Shown one piece after another: positions 40,642 through 53,026 of a stretch of 64,000 nt of DNA (position 1 is the stretch's first letter; every line of letters begins with the position of its first letter). Below the pieces are notes generated by a model. That model searched no databases, was not told the origin of the DNA, and saw only the letters and a list, made by a program, of their open reading frames with translations. The position numbers and the translations under genes are program-made. The DNA lies in contig NZ_RCZJ01000007.1 in assembly GCF_006438845.1 (NCBI RefSeq), positions 62,001-126,000 of the forward strand, read 5' to 3'. The DNA comes from Variovorax ginsengisoli. Its GTDB lineage: Bacteria; Pseudomonadota; Gammaproteobacteria; Burkholderiales; Burkholderiaceae_C.

Positions 40642-42303
40642 ATGCCCTGGCAGCAAATCTACGATCCCTTCGGCAACATGATCATCTCGACCGCGCTGGC
40701 GGCGATTCCGGTGGTCGTCATGCTGGCCGCACTCGGCTTCTTCCACATCAAGGCGCACGTCGCGGCCGGCATGGGGCTGGTGGCCGCGATTCTGGTGGCC
40801 ATCTTCGCGTACGGCATGCCGGCTGAAATGGCCGGTCGTGCCGCGGTGTTCGGCGGCTTCACCGGCCTGCTGCCGATCGGCTGGATCGTGCTGAACATCA
40901 TCTTCCTGCACCAGCTGACCGAGCAGAACGGCAGCTTCAAGGTGCTGCAGGATTCGCTCTCGGGGATCACCGAAGACCGGCGCATCCAGCTGCTGCTGAT
41001 CGCCTTCAGCTTCGGCGCCTTCTTCGAGGGCGCGGCAGGCTTCGGCACGCCGGTGGCGGTCACTGCCGCCATCCTGATCGGGCTAGGCTTCTCGCCATTG
41101 GCCGCCTCGGGGCTTTCACTGATCGCCAACACCGCGCCGGTGGCGTTCGGCGCACTGGGCACGCCGGTGATCACGCTGGCCAAGGTGCACGGCTACGACC
41201 TGATGGAAGTGACTGCGATGATCGGGCGTCAACTGCCCTTCTTCTCGCTGCTGGTGCCCTTCTGGCTCATCTGGGCCTTCGCCGGGCGCAAGGGCATGAT
41301 GGAAATCTGGCCGGCCATCCTGGTGACTGGCCTCTCGTTCGCGATCCCGCAGTACCTGGTGTCCAACTTCATCGGGCCGGAGCTGGTGGACATCATCGCC
41401 GCCATCGTCTCGATGGTTTGCCTGGTCGCCTTCCTGCGCGTATGGAAGCCCAAGACCATCTGGACCTCGCCGTCGCTGCGCGGCAAGGACATCAGCGCGC
41501 ACGAGGCCAAGCCGCCGATGCCGGTCGCTAAACACAGCCGCTCCGAACTGATCCAGGCCTGGATGCCGTGGGTCATCCTGTCGGTGTTCGTGTTCATCTG
41601 GGGCCTGCCGGTGGTCAAGACCTGGCTCAACGGCATTTTCGCGCCGGCCTTCCCGATGGGCGGCCTGCACAACCTGATCGAGAAGATGCCGCCGGTGGTG
41701 CCGCAGCCGACGAAGGAAACCGCGGTCTACACGCTCAACATCCTGTCGGCCACGGGCACGGCGATTCTGCTGTCGGCCGTCGTGAGCGCGATCTTCATGA
41801 AGTACAACCCCGTCACGATCGTCCGGACCTTCTTCAAGACGATCTGGCTGGTGAAGTATTCGCTGCTGACCATCGTACTCATGCTCGCGCTTGGCACGCT
41901 CACGCGCTATTCGGGCACCGACACCACGCTGGGCCTGGCCTTCGCCAACACCGGTGTGTTCTACCCGTTCTTCGGTACGCTGATGGGCTGGCTGGGCGTG
42001 GCGCTCACCGGCTCCGACACGGCGTCGAACGTGCTGTTCGGCGGCATGCAGAAGGTGGCGGCCGACCAGCTGGGCCTCTCGCCCAACCTGATGGGCGCGG
42101 CCAACAGCTCGGGCGGCGTGATGGGCAAGATGATCGACGCGCAATCGATCGTCGTCGCCTCCACCGCCACCCGCTGGTTCAACCACGAAGGCGACATCCT
42201 GCGCTACGTGTTCTTCCACTCCATCGCGCTGGCCTGCCTGGTCGGCCTCTACGTCACCATGCAAGCCTACGTCTGGCCCTTCACCCTGATGGTCGTCAAA
42301 TGA
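40642..42303 (+). CDS. lldP: L-lactate permease
   Basis: This 553-residue inner-membrane LctP-family transporter has more than ten hydrophobic helices and the family segment FEGAAGFGTPVAVTAAILIG near residues 131-150. It imports lactate (and glycolate) with protons. CGGGAG precedes the ATG. Its stop overlaps the lldD start by four bases, so uptake and oxidation are coupled. No lldR regulator is adjacent. A possible -10 CATAAT is at 40530-40535 in the 178-bp upstream gap. Confidence 0.92.
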   Translation: MPWQQIYDPFGNMIISTALAAIPVVVMLAALGFFHIKAHVAAGMGLVAAILVAIFAYGMPAEMAGRAAVFGGFTGLLPIGWIVLNIIFLHQLTEQNGSFKVLQDSLSGITEDRRIQLLLIAFSFGAFFEGAAGFGTPVAVTAAILIGLGFSPLAASGLSLIANTAPVAFGALGTPVITLAKVHGYDLMEVTAMIGRQLPFFSLLVPFWLIWAFAGRKGMMEIWPAILVTGLSFAIPQYLVSNFIGPELVDIIAAIVSMVCLVAFLRVWKPKTIWTSPSLRGKDISAHEAKPPMPVAKHSRSELIQAWMPWVILSVFVFIWGLPVVKTWLNGIFAPAFPMGGLHNLIEKMPPVVPQPTKETAVYTLNILSATGTAILLSAVVSAIFMKYNPVTIVRTFFKTIWLVKYSLLTIVLMLALGTLTRYSGTDTTLGLAFANTGVFYPFFGTLMGWLGVALTGSDTASNVLFGGMQKVAADQLGLSPNLMGAANSSGGVMGKMIDAQSIVVASTATRWFNHEGDILRYVFFHSIALACLVGLYVTMQAYVWPFTLMVVK

Positions 42304-43451
42304 CCGTGATCACGACGATCGAAGACCTGCGCGTCATCGCCGAGCGGCGCGTGCCGCGCATGTTCTACGACTACGCCGATTCGGGTTCCTGGACCGAAGG
42401 CACCTACCGCGCCAACACGGACGACTTCAAGAAGATCAAGCTGCGCCAGCGCGTGGCCGTGAACATGGAAGGCCGCACGCTGGCCACCACGATGGTCGGG
42501 CAGGTCGCGAAGATGCCGGTGGCGATCGCACCGGTCGGCCTCACCGGCATGCAACACGCCGACGGCGAAATCCACGCGGCGCGCGCGGCCGAAAAGTTCG
42601 GCATCCCGTTCACGCTGTCGACCATGAGCATCTGCTCGATCGAGGACATCGCGGCGAACACCACGGCACCCTTCTGGTTCCAGCTCTACATGATGCGCGA
42701 CCGCGAATCGATGGCCCGCATGATCGAGCGCGCCCGCGTCGCGAAGTGCAGCGCGCTGGTGCTCACGCTCGACCTGCAGGTGATCGGCCAGCGCCACAAG
42801 GACCTGAAGAACGGCCTGACCGCGCCACCGCGGCCCACGCTCAAGAACCTCATCAATCTCGCAACCAAGCCGGCGTGGTGCCTGGGAATGCTAGGCACCA
42901 AGCGCCGCACCTTCGGCAACCTGGTGGGCCACGTGAAGGGCGTGAGCGATATGAAGTCGCTCTCGGCTTGGACCAACGAGCAGTTCGACCCGACGCTGTC
43001 GTGGGCCGACATCGCGTGGGTCAAGCAGCAGTGGGGCGGCAAGCTGATCCTCAAGGGGATCATGGTGGAAGAGGACGCGCGGCTGGCGGCCGATGTGGGC
43101 GCCGATGCGATCGTCGTGAGCAACCACGGCGGCCGGCAATTGGACGGCGCGCCCTCGAGCATCGAGGCGCTTCCCCCGATCGTCGAGGCGGTCGGCGACA
43201 AGCTCGAGGTCTGGATGGACGGCGGCATCCGCAGCGGCCAGGACGTGCTGAAGGCCTGGGCTCTCGGCGCACGCGGCACCATGATCGGCCGCGCGATGGC
43301 CTATGGCCTGGGCGCGATGGGCGAAGCCGGCGTGACCAAGGCGCTGCAGCTCATCCACAAGGAGCTCGACGTGACGATGGCCTTCTGCGGGCACACGGAC
43401 ATCCAGAACGTGGACAAGCGAATCCTGCTGCCGGGGACCTACCCGGTCTGA
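42300..43451 (+). CDS. lldD: L-lactate dehydrogenase (FMN, quinone-linked)
   Basis: This 383-residue alpha-hydroxyacid dehydrogenase oxidises L-lactate to pyruvate at the membrane. The FMN barrel shows the active-site SNHGGRQLDGAPSSIEAL with catalytic His276, preceded by LILKGIM and followed by DGGIRSGQDVLKA. The start ATG overlaps the lldP stop (ATGA). The stop codon itself is part of an 18-bp palindrome. Confidence 0.93.
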   Translation: MTVITTIEDLRVIAERRVPRMFYDYADSGSWTEGTYRANTDDFKKIKLRQRVAVNMEGRTLATTMVGQVAKMPVAIAPVGLTGMQHADGEIHAARAAEKFGIPFTLSTMSICSIEDIAANTTAPFWFQLYMMRDRESMARMIERARVAKCSALVLTLDLQVIGQRHKDLKNGLTAPPRPTLKNLINLATKPAWCLGMLGTKRRTFGNLVGHVKGVSDMKSLSAWTNEQFDPTLSWADIAWVKQQWGGKLILKGIMVEEDARLAADVGADAIVVSNHGGRQLDGAPSSIEALPPIVEAVGDKLEVWMDGGIRSGQDVLKAWALGARGTMIGRAMAYGLGAMGEAGVTKALQLIHKELDVTMAFCGHTDIQNVDKRILLPGTYPV

Positions 43452-43494
43452 CGCACCGCGGTGCGTCTTGCAGGTGCGCGGCACCTGCAAGACG
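43450..43494. promoter_or_regulatory. Palindrome and long hairpin at the lldD 3' end
   Basis: A perfect 18-bp palindrome (43450-43467) begins inside the lldD stop codon. It overlaps a perfect 14-bp stem with a 3-base loop (43464-43494; arms CGTCTTGCAGGTGC and its complement). Only one of the two structures can form at a time. There is no T tract, so this is not a classical intrinsic terminator; transcript stabilisation or a protein binding site is possible. Confidence 0.55.
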
Positions 43495-43585
43495 GCTCTG
43501 GCGCTTTCCTACGTGAAGGACCGGCGGGCACCCGCTGCGGCGGCAGCCCCAGGGCCAACAATCCGTCCTTTTTGAAGGATCGCCG
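43495..43585 (+). promoter_or_regulatory. Structured leader ahead of a 54-residue membrane protein
   Basis: AAGGAC (43516-43521) can pair with GTCCTT (43565-43570), extended by GG/CC beyond one bulged C. This encloses smaller GC hairpins (GCGGGCACCCGC and a GGC/GCC stem). GAAGGA (43574-43579) follows as a ribosome binding site. I recognise no known riboswitch. Confidence 0.3.
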
Positions 43586-43750
43586 ATGCCCGCTTCGCCC
43601 GCCCAGACCGCTTCCTTTTCCATCGCCACCCGGCCGTTGTCGATCGACGCGAAGGTCGAGGTCACGCCCAGCGGCCTGCTGGCCATCGCCGCCCTCGTGA
43701 CCGGCATCCTCCTGGCGACGTCGGTGCTGGTCTGGACGGCGAAGCGCTAA
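43586..43750 (+). CDS. Small single-span membrane protein (54 residues)
   Basis: The ORF encodes 54 residues with a polar N-terminus of about 28 residues and one strong hydrophobic segment near 30-50 ([20 protein letters not shown]), ending WTAKR. A good ribosome binding site GAAGGA sits seven bases upstream. It follows lldP-lldD in the same direction and may be part of that transcript. I recognise no family; codon use and the clean membrane segment support a real gene. Confidence 0.6.
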   Translation: MPASPAQTASFSIATRPLSIDAKVEVTPSGLLAIAALVTGILLATSVLVWTAKR

Positions 43751-43762
43751 GCCGAGGCCGGC

Positions 43763-44764
43763 CTAGACCCTTGCCGCCACCACTTCGTCCTTCAACGAAG
43801 CGACGATCTCGTACGACCTCAGTCGCGCCGCGTGGTCGTACACCTGCGACGTGATCATCAGCTCGTCCGCGCCAGTGCGCTCGATGAACGCCGCCAGCCC
43901 GGCCCGGACCGTGTCGGGCGACCCCACGGCCGAGCACGACAGCACCGAATCGAGCAACGCACGTTCCGAAGGGCCGACCTTGGCGTAGTAATCCTTGACC
44001 GGCGGCGGCAGACGGCCCGGACGGCCACTGCGCAGGTTCACGAAGGCCTGCTGCCACGAGCTGGCACGAAAGACCGCCTCTTCGTCGGTGTCGGCCGCGA
44101 AGGCGTTGAAGCCCAGCATCACATACGGCTTGGCCAACTGCTTCGACGGCTTGAAAGTCTCGCGGTAGATGCGAATTGCCTGCATCAGCTGCTGCGGCGC
44201 GAAATGCGAGGCGAAAGCGTAGGGCAGGCCGAGGTGCGCCGCCAGTTGCGCACCGAAAGTGCTGGAACCCAGGATCCAAACCGGCACCTCGAGCCCGCGT
44301 CCCGGCACCGCCATCACCGGCTGGCGCGGTTCCTTGCTCATGAAATCCATGAGCTCGATCACGTCCTGCGGGAACTGGTCGGAATCGGATTCGAGGTTGC
44401 GCCGCAAAGCCTGCGCGGTGCGCTGATCGGAGCCCGGGGCGCGGCCCAAACCCAGGTCGATGCGACCGGGGTAGAGCGACTCGAGCGTGCCGAACTGCTC
44501 GGCAATGACCAGCGGCGAATGGTTGGGCAGCATCACGCCGCCCGCGCCGATGCGGATGGTCGAGGTACCGGCACCGATGTAGGCCAGCAGCACGGCCGTC
44601 GCGGCGCTTGCGATGCCCGGCATGCCGTGGTGCTCGGCCAGCCAGTAGCGGCGGTAGCCATGTTTCTCGCCGTGCTGCGCCAGGGAGAGCGAGTTGCGGA
44701 AAGACTGCGCGGCATCGCTGCCTTCGCAGACCGGGGAGAGATCGAGGATGGAAAATTCGGCCAT
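43763..44764 (-). CDS. Luciferase-like flavin monooxygenase (LLM class, YhbW-like)
   Basis: This 333-residue barrel protein has [20 protein letters not shown] near 38-57, [26 protein letters not shown] and [14 protein letters not shown], all typical of the MsnO8/YhbW subgroup. It probably uses FMNH2 from a partner reductase; the substrate is unknown. It is 42 bp downstream of the zinc-ribbon protein gene on the same strand and may be co-transcribed. Confidence 0.82.
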   Translation of the reverse strand: MAEFSILDLSPVCEGSDAAQSFRNSLSLAQHGEKHGYRRYWLAEHHGMPGIASAATAVLLAYIGAGTSTIRIGAGGVMLPNHSPLVIAEQFGTLESLYPGRIDLGLGRAPGSDQRTAQALRRNLESDSDQFPQDVIELMDFMSKEPRQPVMAVPGRGLEVPVWILGSSTFGAQLAAHLGLPYAFASHFAPQQLMQAIRIYRETFKPSKQLAKPYVMLGFNAFAADTDEEAVFRASSWQQAFVNLRSGRPGRLPPPVKDYYAKVGPSERALLDSVLSCSAVGSPDTVRAGLAAFIERTGADELMITSQVYDHAARLRSYEIVASLKDEVVAARV

Positions 44765-44806
44765 GGCGCGATCATCGCCCGATCGGCTTGAGCTTGCTCG
44801 CGCAGG

Positions 44807-46474
44807 CTATTCCGTGCTCTGGTAGACGGTGCTCACGCTGGCGAAATCGCCGCCCTGCTGCTCGATTCGGACTTCGAACGGCACGCTCTCGCCCGGGCCG
44901 ATGGCCGGCAGGTTCTCGACCAGCTTGAAGCCAGTGAGCGTGCCGGCCTTGTCACGCAGGCTCACCCACACGCGTGCCTTGCGCACGATGGTCGTGCCCG
45001 GGTTCTTCACCTGCCCCTTCACTTCGACGGCCTTATAGGCAAAGCGCTGGCTGAAGTTGAGCAGCACGCTGCCCATCTGGGCCTCGGTGCCGGTCACCTG
45101 CACCTCCAGCGGCGCGCGCGGCCCCGGCAGCGCGGCACGGCGCAGCGGCTTCCACTCGACACGCGTCTGCGTGATGCGGTCGGCCCGATTCGGGTCGACC
45201 TGCACCGGCATGCGCTCGCCCGGGTACAGGTACGCCATGCCACCCAGGCGCGTGGTGCCGTCGAGTTTGTTGCCGTCGAAGCGCGAGATCACCGCCGCCG
45301 GCGTGACGGCGATCATGTCCTTGCTGCGGTTCACCAGCTCGGTCATATAGGTGCGCTGGCGGATGGTGCTGAGCCCGGGGATCAGCGGCAGCAATTCGAG
45401 CTGCGCCAGGTCGAAACGCTCGCTGTCCTCGGCCAGCAGGTCTTCGGAGCTCATCCGGAGTTCGGGGTTGAACTGCACCGGCACGCCGACGGTGCGGACC
45501 ATACGGTCCGTAGCGATCACCGCGGTGCGGCCACTGTCCGGGTCGTTCAGGTAGTGATCGATGCGGTAGTCCCAGGATGCGACCGGCGCGCTGCCGAAGC
45601 GGTCGAGCCGGATTTCGACCGCGCTGCGTTCGCCCGGCTTGATCTCGGAGCCCTGAACGTACCCGCGGCCGAATGCGATGGCGGCGCCCGATTCGTCGTA
45701 GGCAGTGGCCAGCACCTGCACCCCGGCCAAGGTGACGTCGGTGCGGGTGTTGACGACGCGGCCGACCAGCCGCAGGTCGTCCTTCTGCTGCACCAGCAGC
45801 ACCCGCGAGAAGTTCAGCTTCGTTCCCTTGGCCGACCGGTGCGGCTCGGACAGCCGCGTCGCCGTCAGCGTCTGGCGCGTGACGTTCTTGTCGCCGGGCA
45901 GGTCGATCAGCAGCGGCACGGCCTCGCCAGGCAGCATCAGCGCCACCGGCAGGCTCTCGGCCCGGCTGCTCAGCCGGTTCTCCCCGTCGTAGAACGTCGC
46001 CTCGACCCGCGGCGACTCGAGCACCTTGCCGGTCTCGTTGCGCGCCATCACGAAAAGCTTGGGCCGCGCCGAGCTGCCGCTGCCGACCAGCACCTGGCGC
46101 GCGTCGCCCAGCTTCAGGCCATCGGTCGGAATGGTGCGATCGATCACCGCCGGCATCGCCGAGCGGCCGCTCGGGGCGCGCTTCGACACCAGCGCACCGA
46201 TGATGGACGTGGCGATGCCGAGCACGACGAACGCACCGACGGCGATGCCCACGATGCGAATCTGCTGCGCGCTGCGCGCCGACTGCTCTTTCGTCAGCCG
46301 ATCGGCCGCCGCGTCCTTGACCTGTTCCAGCACCCGGTCGAGCCGCTCCGAAACATCGTCCTCCACCACCGCCACGGACCCGCAGTGCGCACACACATAT
46401 TGATTGAGGCCGGTGCGCTCGAGCACGCTGCTTCCGCATTCGGCGCACTTGAGCGTCTGAAGGTTGATCGTCAT
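44807..46474 (-). CDS. Zinc-ribbon membrane protein with large periplasmic region
   Basis: This 555-residue protein starts with a zinc ribbon (Cys10, Cys13, Cys28, Cys31 in CAEC and CAHC), then a helical linker, one transmembrane helix at about 72-95, and a long C-terminal region of about 450 residues. That region looks like repeated beta-sandwich domains (for example PKLFVMARNETGKVLESPRV, DLRLVGRVVNTRTDVTLAGV, FAYKAVEVKGQVKNPGTTIV). The recurring pattern of hydrophobic strand, N-x-G/T turn and strand suggests three or four related domains. I do not recognise a named family. It lies between ssb and the monooxygenase. Confidence 0.7.
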   Translation of the reverse strand: MTINLQTLKCAECGSSVLERTGLNQYVCAHCGSVAVVEDDVSERLDRVLEQVKDAAADRLTKEQSARSAQQIRIVGIAVGAFVVLGIATSIIGALVSKRAPSGRSAMPAVIDRTIPTDGLKLGDARQVLVGSGSSARPKLFVMARNETGKVLESPRVEATFYDGENRLSSRAESLPVALMLPGEAVPLLIDLPGDKNVTRQTLTATRLSEPHRSAKGTKLNFSRVLLVQQKDDLRLVGRVVNTRTDVTLAGVQVLATAYDESGAAIAFGRGYVQGSEIKPGERSAVEIRLDRFGSAPVASWDYRIDHYLNDPDSGRTAVIATDRMVRTVGVPVQFNPELRMSSEDLLAEDSERFDLAQLELLPLIPGLSTIRQRTYMTELVNRSKDMIAVTPAAVISRFDGNKLDGTTRLGGMAYLYPGERMPVQVDPNRADRITQTRVEWKPLRRAALPGPRAPLEVQVTGTEAQMGSVLLNFSQRFAYKAVEVKGQVKNPGTTIVRKARVWVSLRDKAGTLTGFKLVENLPAIGPGESVPFEVRIEQQGGDFASVSTVYQSTE

Positions 46475-46507
46475 GGCAAAGATTGTCCGCGACGTGGAAA
46501 CGGCACG

Positions 46508-46540
46508 AAAAAGGGCGCCGGCCTTGTCGGTCCTGCGCCC
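46508..46540 (-). terminator. Intrinsic terminator after ssb
   Basis: On the minus strand GGGCGC and GCGCCC form a stem with partly paired interior (AGGACC...GGCCG), followed by TTTTT. It lies 25 bases after the ssb stop and should end that transcript before the zinc-ribbon protein gene. Confidence 0.6.
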
Positions 46541-46565
46541 CGCATCGGAAAAGCGGTCGGAAGGA

Positions 46566-47084
46566 TCAGAACGGAATGTCGTCGTCCATGTCGTCGAAGC
46601 CCGACGAGGATTTGGCGGGCGCCTGGCGCGGGGCCGGTGCGGCTGCGCGCGGCGCCGGTGCGGCCGCGCGCGGGGCGTAACCGCCACCACCACCGCCCTG
46701 CGAGTAGCCGCCGTCATCGTCACCGCCGCCCGACGGGCCGCCCATACCCTGGCGGCTGCCCAGCATCTGCATCTGGTCGACGCGGATGTCGGTGGCGTAC
46801 TTCTCGACGCCGTCCTTGTCTTGGTACTTGCGGGTGCGGATCTGGCCTTCGACGTAGATCTGCGAGCCCTTGCGCAGGTACTGCGCGGCGATCTCGGCGA
46901 GGCGGCCGTTGAACACCAGGCGGTGCCACTCGGTCGCTTCCTTCATCTCGCCGCTCTGCTTGTCCTTCCACTTGTCGGTGGTGGCCAGCGTCACGTTGCA
47001 GACCTGGTCGCCGCTCGGGAAGGTTCTGGTTTCCGGGTCGCGGCCGAGATTGCCGACGAGGATGACTTTGTTGACCGATGCCAT
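46566..47084 (-). CDS. ssb: Single-stranded DNA-binding protein
   Basis: This 172-residue protein has an OB fold at about 1-110 ([40 protein letters not shown]), a Gly- and Ala/Pro-rich linker and the acidic tip DDMDDDIPF that recruits repair proteins. The linker contains a short coded repeat of PRAAAPA. It is close to uvrA, a common pairing, here separated by a ClC-family gene. Confidence 0.95.
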   Translation of the reverse strand: MASVNKVILVGNLGRDPETRTFPSGDQVCNVTLATTDKWKDKQSGEMKEATEWHRLVFNGRLAEIAAQYLRKGSQIYVEGQIRTRKYQDKDGVEKYATDIRVDQMQMLGSRQGMGGPSGGGDDDGGYSQGGGGGGYAPRAAAPAPRAAAPAPRQAPAKSSSGFDDMDDDIPF

Positions 47085-47198
47085 GTGCGCTGCCCCTGAT
47101 GAAATGGATGGAAGGGAAGGAAAAAGAGAACCGGTGATTATCCACCCCGCGCGCCGCACGGGCCGGCAGGCATCGGCGGAACGATCAGAATCCAAGCG

Positions 47199-48563
47199 GT
47201 GAACCACGAACCCGACTTCTTCCAGAACCTCCGCGCCGAACTCTCCAGCTTCCGCCTGTGGATCGATCGCGGGATCGTGCTGGGCTACGCGGTGGCGGCC
47301 GGGCTGTTCGTGGTCGGCTTCACCATGGCGAGCGAATGGGCGTTCTCGCTCTTCCAGTCGCTGTACGGCCGCCATCCTTGGGCCGTGCTGCTCTGGACGC
47401 CGACGCTCACGGCGGCCATCGTCTGGACCACGCGCCGATGGTTCCCCGGCGCTTCGGGTTCAGGCATCCCGCAGATCAAGGCGGCGCTCGACCCCGAACT
47501 GCCACCCGAGAAGCGCGGCCTCTTCGCCTCGCTGCGCCTGACCATCGCCAAGATCGGCCTGGGCGCGGCGGGCTTTCTCGCCGGCCTGTCGATCGGCCGA
47601 GAAGGCCCTTCCGTGCAGGTGGCCGCGGGCGTGATGCAGCACGCCAAACGCTGGCTCTCGCCGCACAGCACCATCGATACACGCTCGCTGCTGGTGGCCG
47701 GCGGCGCGGCGGGCATCGCCGCCGCCTTCAACGCACCGCTGGCCGGCGTGGTGTTCGCCATCGAGGAGCTGAGCGGCCGGCTGGAGGCGCGCGCCAGCGG
47801 CGTGATCATCACAGGCATCGTGCTGGCCGGACTGGTCGCCGTTTCGGTGTTCGGGAACCAGAGCTACTTCGGCGTGATCCGTGTGCCACCGGTCGGCTGG
47901 AACCTGCTCGGCCCCGGTCTGCTCGTCGCCTTCGCCAGCGGGGTGGCGGGCGGGCTGTTCTCCCGGCTGATGATCGCGTCGCTTACCGGCGCGCCGCAGC
48001 GCCTCAACCGCTGGCGCGCGCGCTACCCGGTGCGCTTCGCGGCGGTCGGCGGCCTGCTGATCGCGGTGATCGGCCTGGTCACGGGTGGCGTCACCTTCGG
48101 CGCCGGCTCCGAGGCGGTCAAGCAGATGCTCGCCGGGCACGACGAGCTGACGCCGCTCTACACGCTGCTGAAGTTCATCGCGACCTGGCTGACCGCCTGG
48201 TGCGGGGTGCCGGGCGGCATCTTCGCGCCGTCGCTGTCGATCGGTGCGGGCATCGGCGACGTCATCGCCCAAGTGGCGGGCGCCGACCTCGGACCGGCGC
48301 TGATCGCCATGGGCATGGCCGGCTTCCTGGCCGCGGTGACGCAGGCGCCGCTCACGGCCTTCATCATCGTGATGGAAATGGTCGACGGCCATTCGATGGT
48401 GCTCAGCCTGATGGCCTGCGCCATGCTGGCCAGCCTGGTCTCGCGCATGATCAGCCGGCCGCTGTACGAGGCGCTGGCCGAGCATCTGGTGGGCGCGGCC
48501 ACCGCGCGCGCGCCGGAAAAGCCCGTGCCTGCCGAAGTGCACCCGCCGCCGACCGGGCCCTGA
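47199..48563 (+). CDS. ClC-family chloride channel/antiporter
   Basis: This 454-residue membrane protein has the ClC selectivity motifs GSGIP (87-91), GREGP with gating Glu135 (133-137) and GGIFAPS, plus Tyr in SRPLYEAL near the C-terminus. The gating Glu suggests a channel or H+/Cl- exchanger that responds to pH. A GTG start is used; no ATG lies near the N-terminus, and the ribosome binding site is weak. There is no CBS domain. It is divergent from ssb and 49 bp before uvrA. Confidence 0.87.
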   Translation: MNHEPDFFQNLRAELSSFRLWIDRGIVLGYAVAAGLFVVGFTMASEWAFSLFQSLYGRHPWAVLLWTPTLTAAIVWTTRRWFPGASGSGIPQIKAALDPELPPEKRGLFASLRLTIAKIGLGAAGFLAGLSIGREGPSVQVAAGVMQHAKRWLSPHSTIDTRSLLVAGGAAGIAAAFNAPLAGVVFAIEELSGRLEARASGVIITGIVLAGLVAVSVFGNQSYFGVIRVPPVGWNLLGPGLLVAFASGVAGGLFSRLMIASLTGAPQRLNRWRARYPVRFAAVGGLLIAVIGLVTGGVTFGAGSEAVKQMLAGHDELTPLYTLLKFIATWLTAWCGVPGGIFAPSLSIGAGIGDVIAQVAGADLGPALIAMGMAGFLAAVTQAPLTAFIIVMEMVDGHSMVLSLMACAMLASLVSRMISRPLYEALAEHLVGAATARAPEKPVPAEVHPPPTGP

Positions 48564-48612
48564 AACACGCGGGCGTCTATCATGTCCGGTTGCCCAAAAC
48601 GGACTGCCGCCT

Positions 48613-51684
<3,072 letters not shown>

Positions 51685-51717
51685 GCGGCGTCGCACCCCA
51701 CCGAAGTTCAGAGCTGC

Positions 51718-52803
51718 ATGCCGCTGTTGCCACTCCAGCCACCGACCGCCGCTGCACGACCGCGCGACTATGTGCTCGCGGCCGCCGCCGTGCTGGCCGC
51801 GCTGGGACTGCGCTTCCTGCTGAACCCGCTGCTGGGCCAACAGGGACCGTTCCTCATCCTCTCGCTCGCCATCGTGGTCGCCGCGTTTTACGGCGGCTTC
51901 GGCCCGGCGCTGTTCGCCACGGTGCTGAGCACGTCGATCGGCACCTACTTCTTCATCGGCAGCGGCAGCTGGATGGTCTTCTTCGAGCCGCAGAACATCA
52001 GCCGCACCGTGCTGTTTCTGGTGATCGGGCTGAGCATCGGCATCATCGGCGGACGCCTGCGGGCGTCGCGCCGTGCCCTGGCAGACAGCGTGCGGCAGCT
52101 GCGTGCCAGCAACCGCGCCAAGGACAACGCCATGGCCACGCTGGGGCACGAGATCCGCAACCCCTTGGCCGCCCTGCACACCGCGCAAGAAGTGCTCCGG
52201 CGCGCGCCCGAAGACGCGAAACGCGTGGTGTGGGCCAGCGAACTCATCGGGCGGCAGGTCGCGCAGATGACGCGCATGGCCGACGACCTCGTCGACCTCT
52301 CGGGCGTGATGCGCGGCGAGTTCTTGATCGACAAGCGGCCGGTCGACCTGCGTGCGGTGCTCGCGCAGGCGCTGGAGCAAAGCGGCCCGCTGATCGCGAA
52401 GAAGGGCCACCGCCTGCATACGGATGTGGACACCGAGCCGGTGGCGGTGCTCGGCGACGCGACGCGCCTGGTGCAGGTGTTCGCGAACCTGCTGAACAAC
52501 GCGGCCAAGTACACCGACCCGGGCGGGGACGTGACGCTGGTGCTGCGCATCACGGCGACGCGCAAGGTCGAGGTCAGCGTGCGCGACAACGGCATCGGGA
52601 TGCAGCCGGAGTCGATCGACGATCTGTTCGAGCCCTTCGTGCAGGCGCCCGGGGCGGCGTCGAATGCGGAAGGCGGGCTGGGGCTGGGCCTCGCGATCGT
52701 GAAGAAGATCGTGGAGGGGCACGGCGGCACGGTGTCGGCCAGCAGCGCCGGACTTGGGCAGGGAAGCACGGTCACCGTGCTGCTGCCGCTGGCCCCGGCC
52801 TGA
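51718..52803 (+). CDS. DUF4118-type sensor histidine kinase (orphan)
   Basis: This 361-residue kinase has an N-terminal four-helix membrane region (about 18-110) of the KdpD/DUF4118 type, including ILSLAIVVAAFYGGFGPALF. A HisKA box GHEIRNPLAALHTAQE with His near 144 and a HATPase domain (NLLNNAAKYTDPGG, RDNGIGM, GGLGLGLAIVKKI) follow. No response regulator is next to it, so its partner is elsewhere. It is 33 bp after uvrA. Confidence 0.85.
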   Translation: MPLLPLQPPTAAARPRDYVLAAAAVLAALGLRFLLNPLLGQQGPFLILSLAIVVAAFYGGFGPALFATVLSTSIGTYFFIGSGSWMVFFEPQNISRTVLFLVIGLSIGIIGGRLRASRRALADSVRQLRASNRAKDNAMATLGHEIRNPLAALHTAQEVLRRAPEDAKRVVWASELIGRQVAQMTRMADDLVDLSGVMRGEFLIDKRPVDLRAVLAQALEQSGPLIAKKGHRLHTDVDTEPVAVLGDATRLVQVFANLLNNAAKYTDPGGDVTLVLRITATRKVEVSVRDNGIGMQPESIDDLFEPFVQAPGAASNAEGGLGLGLAIVKKIVEGHGGTVSASSAGLGQGSTVTVLLPLAPA

Positions 52804-52838
52804 CGTTGCCGCGCGCGCCGAACGTCTGAAGACTCCGT

Positions 52839-53012
52839 TCAGCGGTCGGGGTTCTTGGATCGCCGGCAGGCCTCGGAGCAGTACTTGACCGCGTCCCAAG
52901 TGCGCGCCCATCGGCGTCGCCATGTCATGGGACGGCCGCAAGCCTCGCAAGGCTTGCTCGGGAGCGCGGCCTTGTTGCCGCGAAAGGTCGACGGTGTCGG
53001 TCTCTTCGTCAT
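52839..53012 (-). CDS. DUF2256 zinc-ribbon miniprotein
   Basis: The 57-residue product starts MTKRPTPSTFRGNKAALPSK and carries two Cys pairs, CEACGRPMTWRRRW and YCSEAC, in the DUF2256 arrangement, with a very basic middle. A zinc-binding nucleic-acid or protein contact role is likely but unproven. It lies 14 bp after the VOC gene and is probably co-transcribed with it. Confidence 0.75.
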   Translation of the reverse strand: MTKRPTPSTFRGNKAALPSKPCEACGRPMTWRRRWARTWDAVKYCSEACRRSKNPDR

Positions 53013-53026
53013 GGAAAGAGCCGGCG

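Noticed and set aside
46618-46680. Short GC-rich direct repeats
   Set aside because: They encode the Ala/Pro linker (PRAAAPA units) of SSB, so protein-level repetition explains them.
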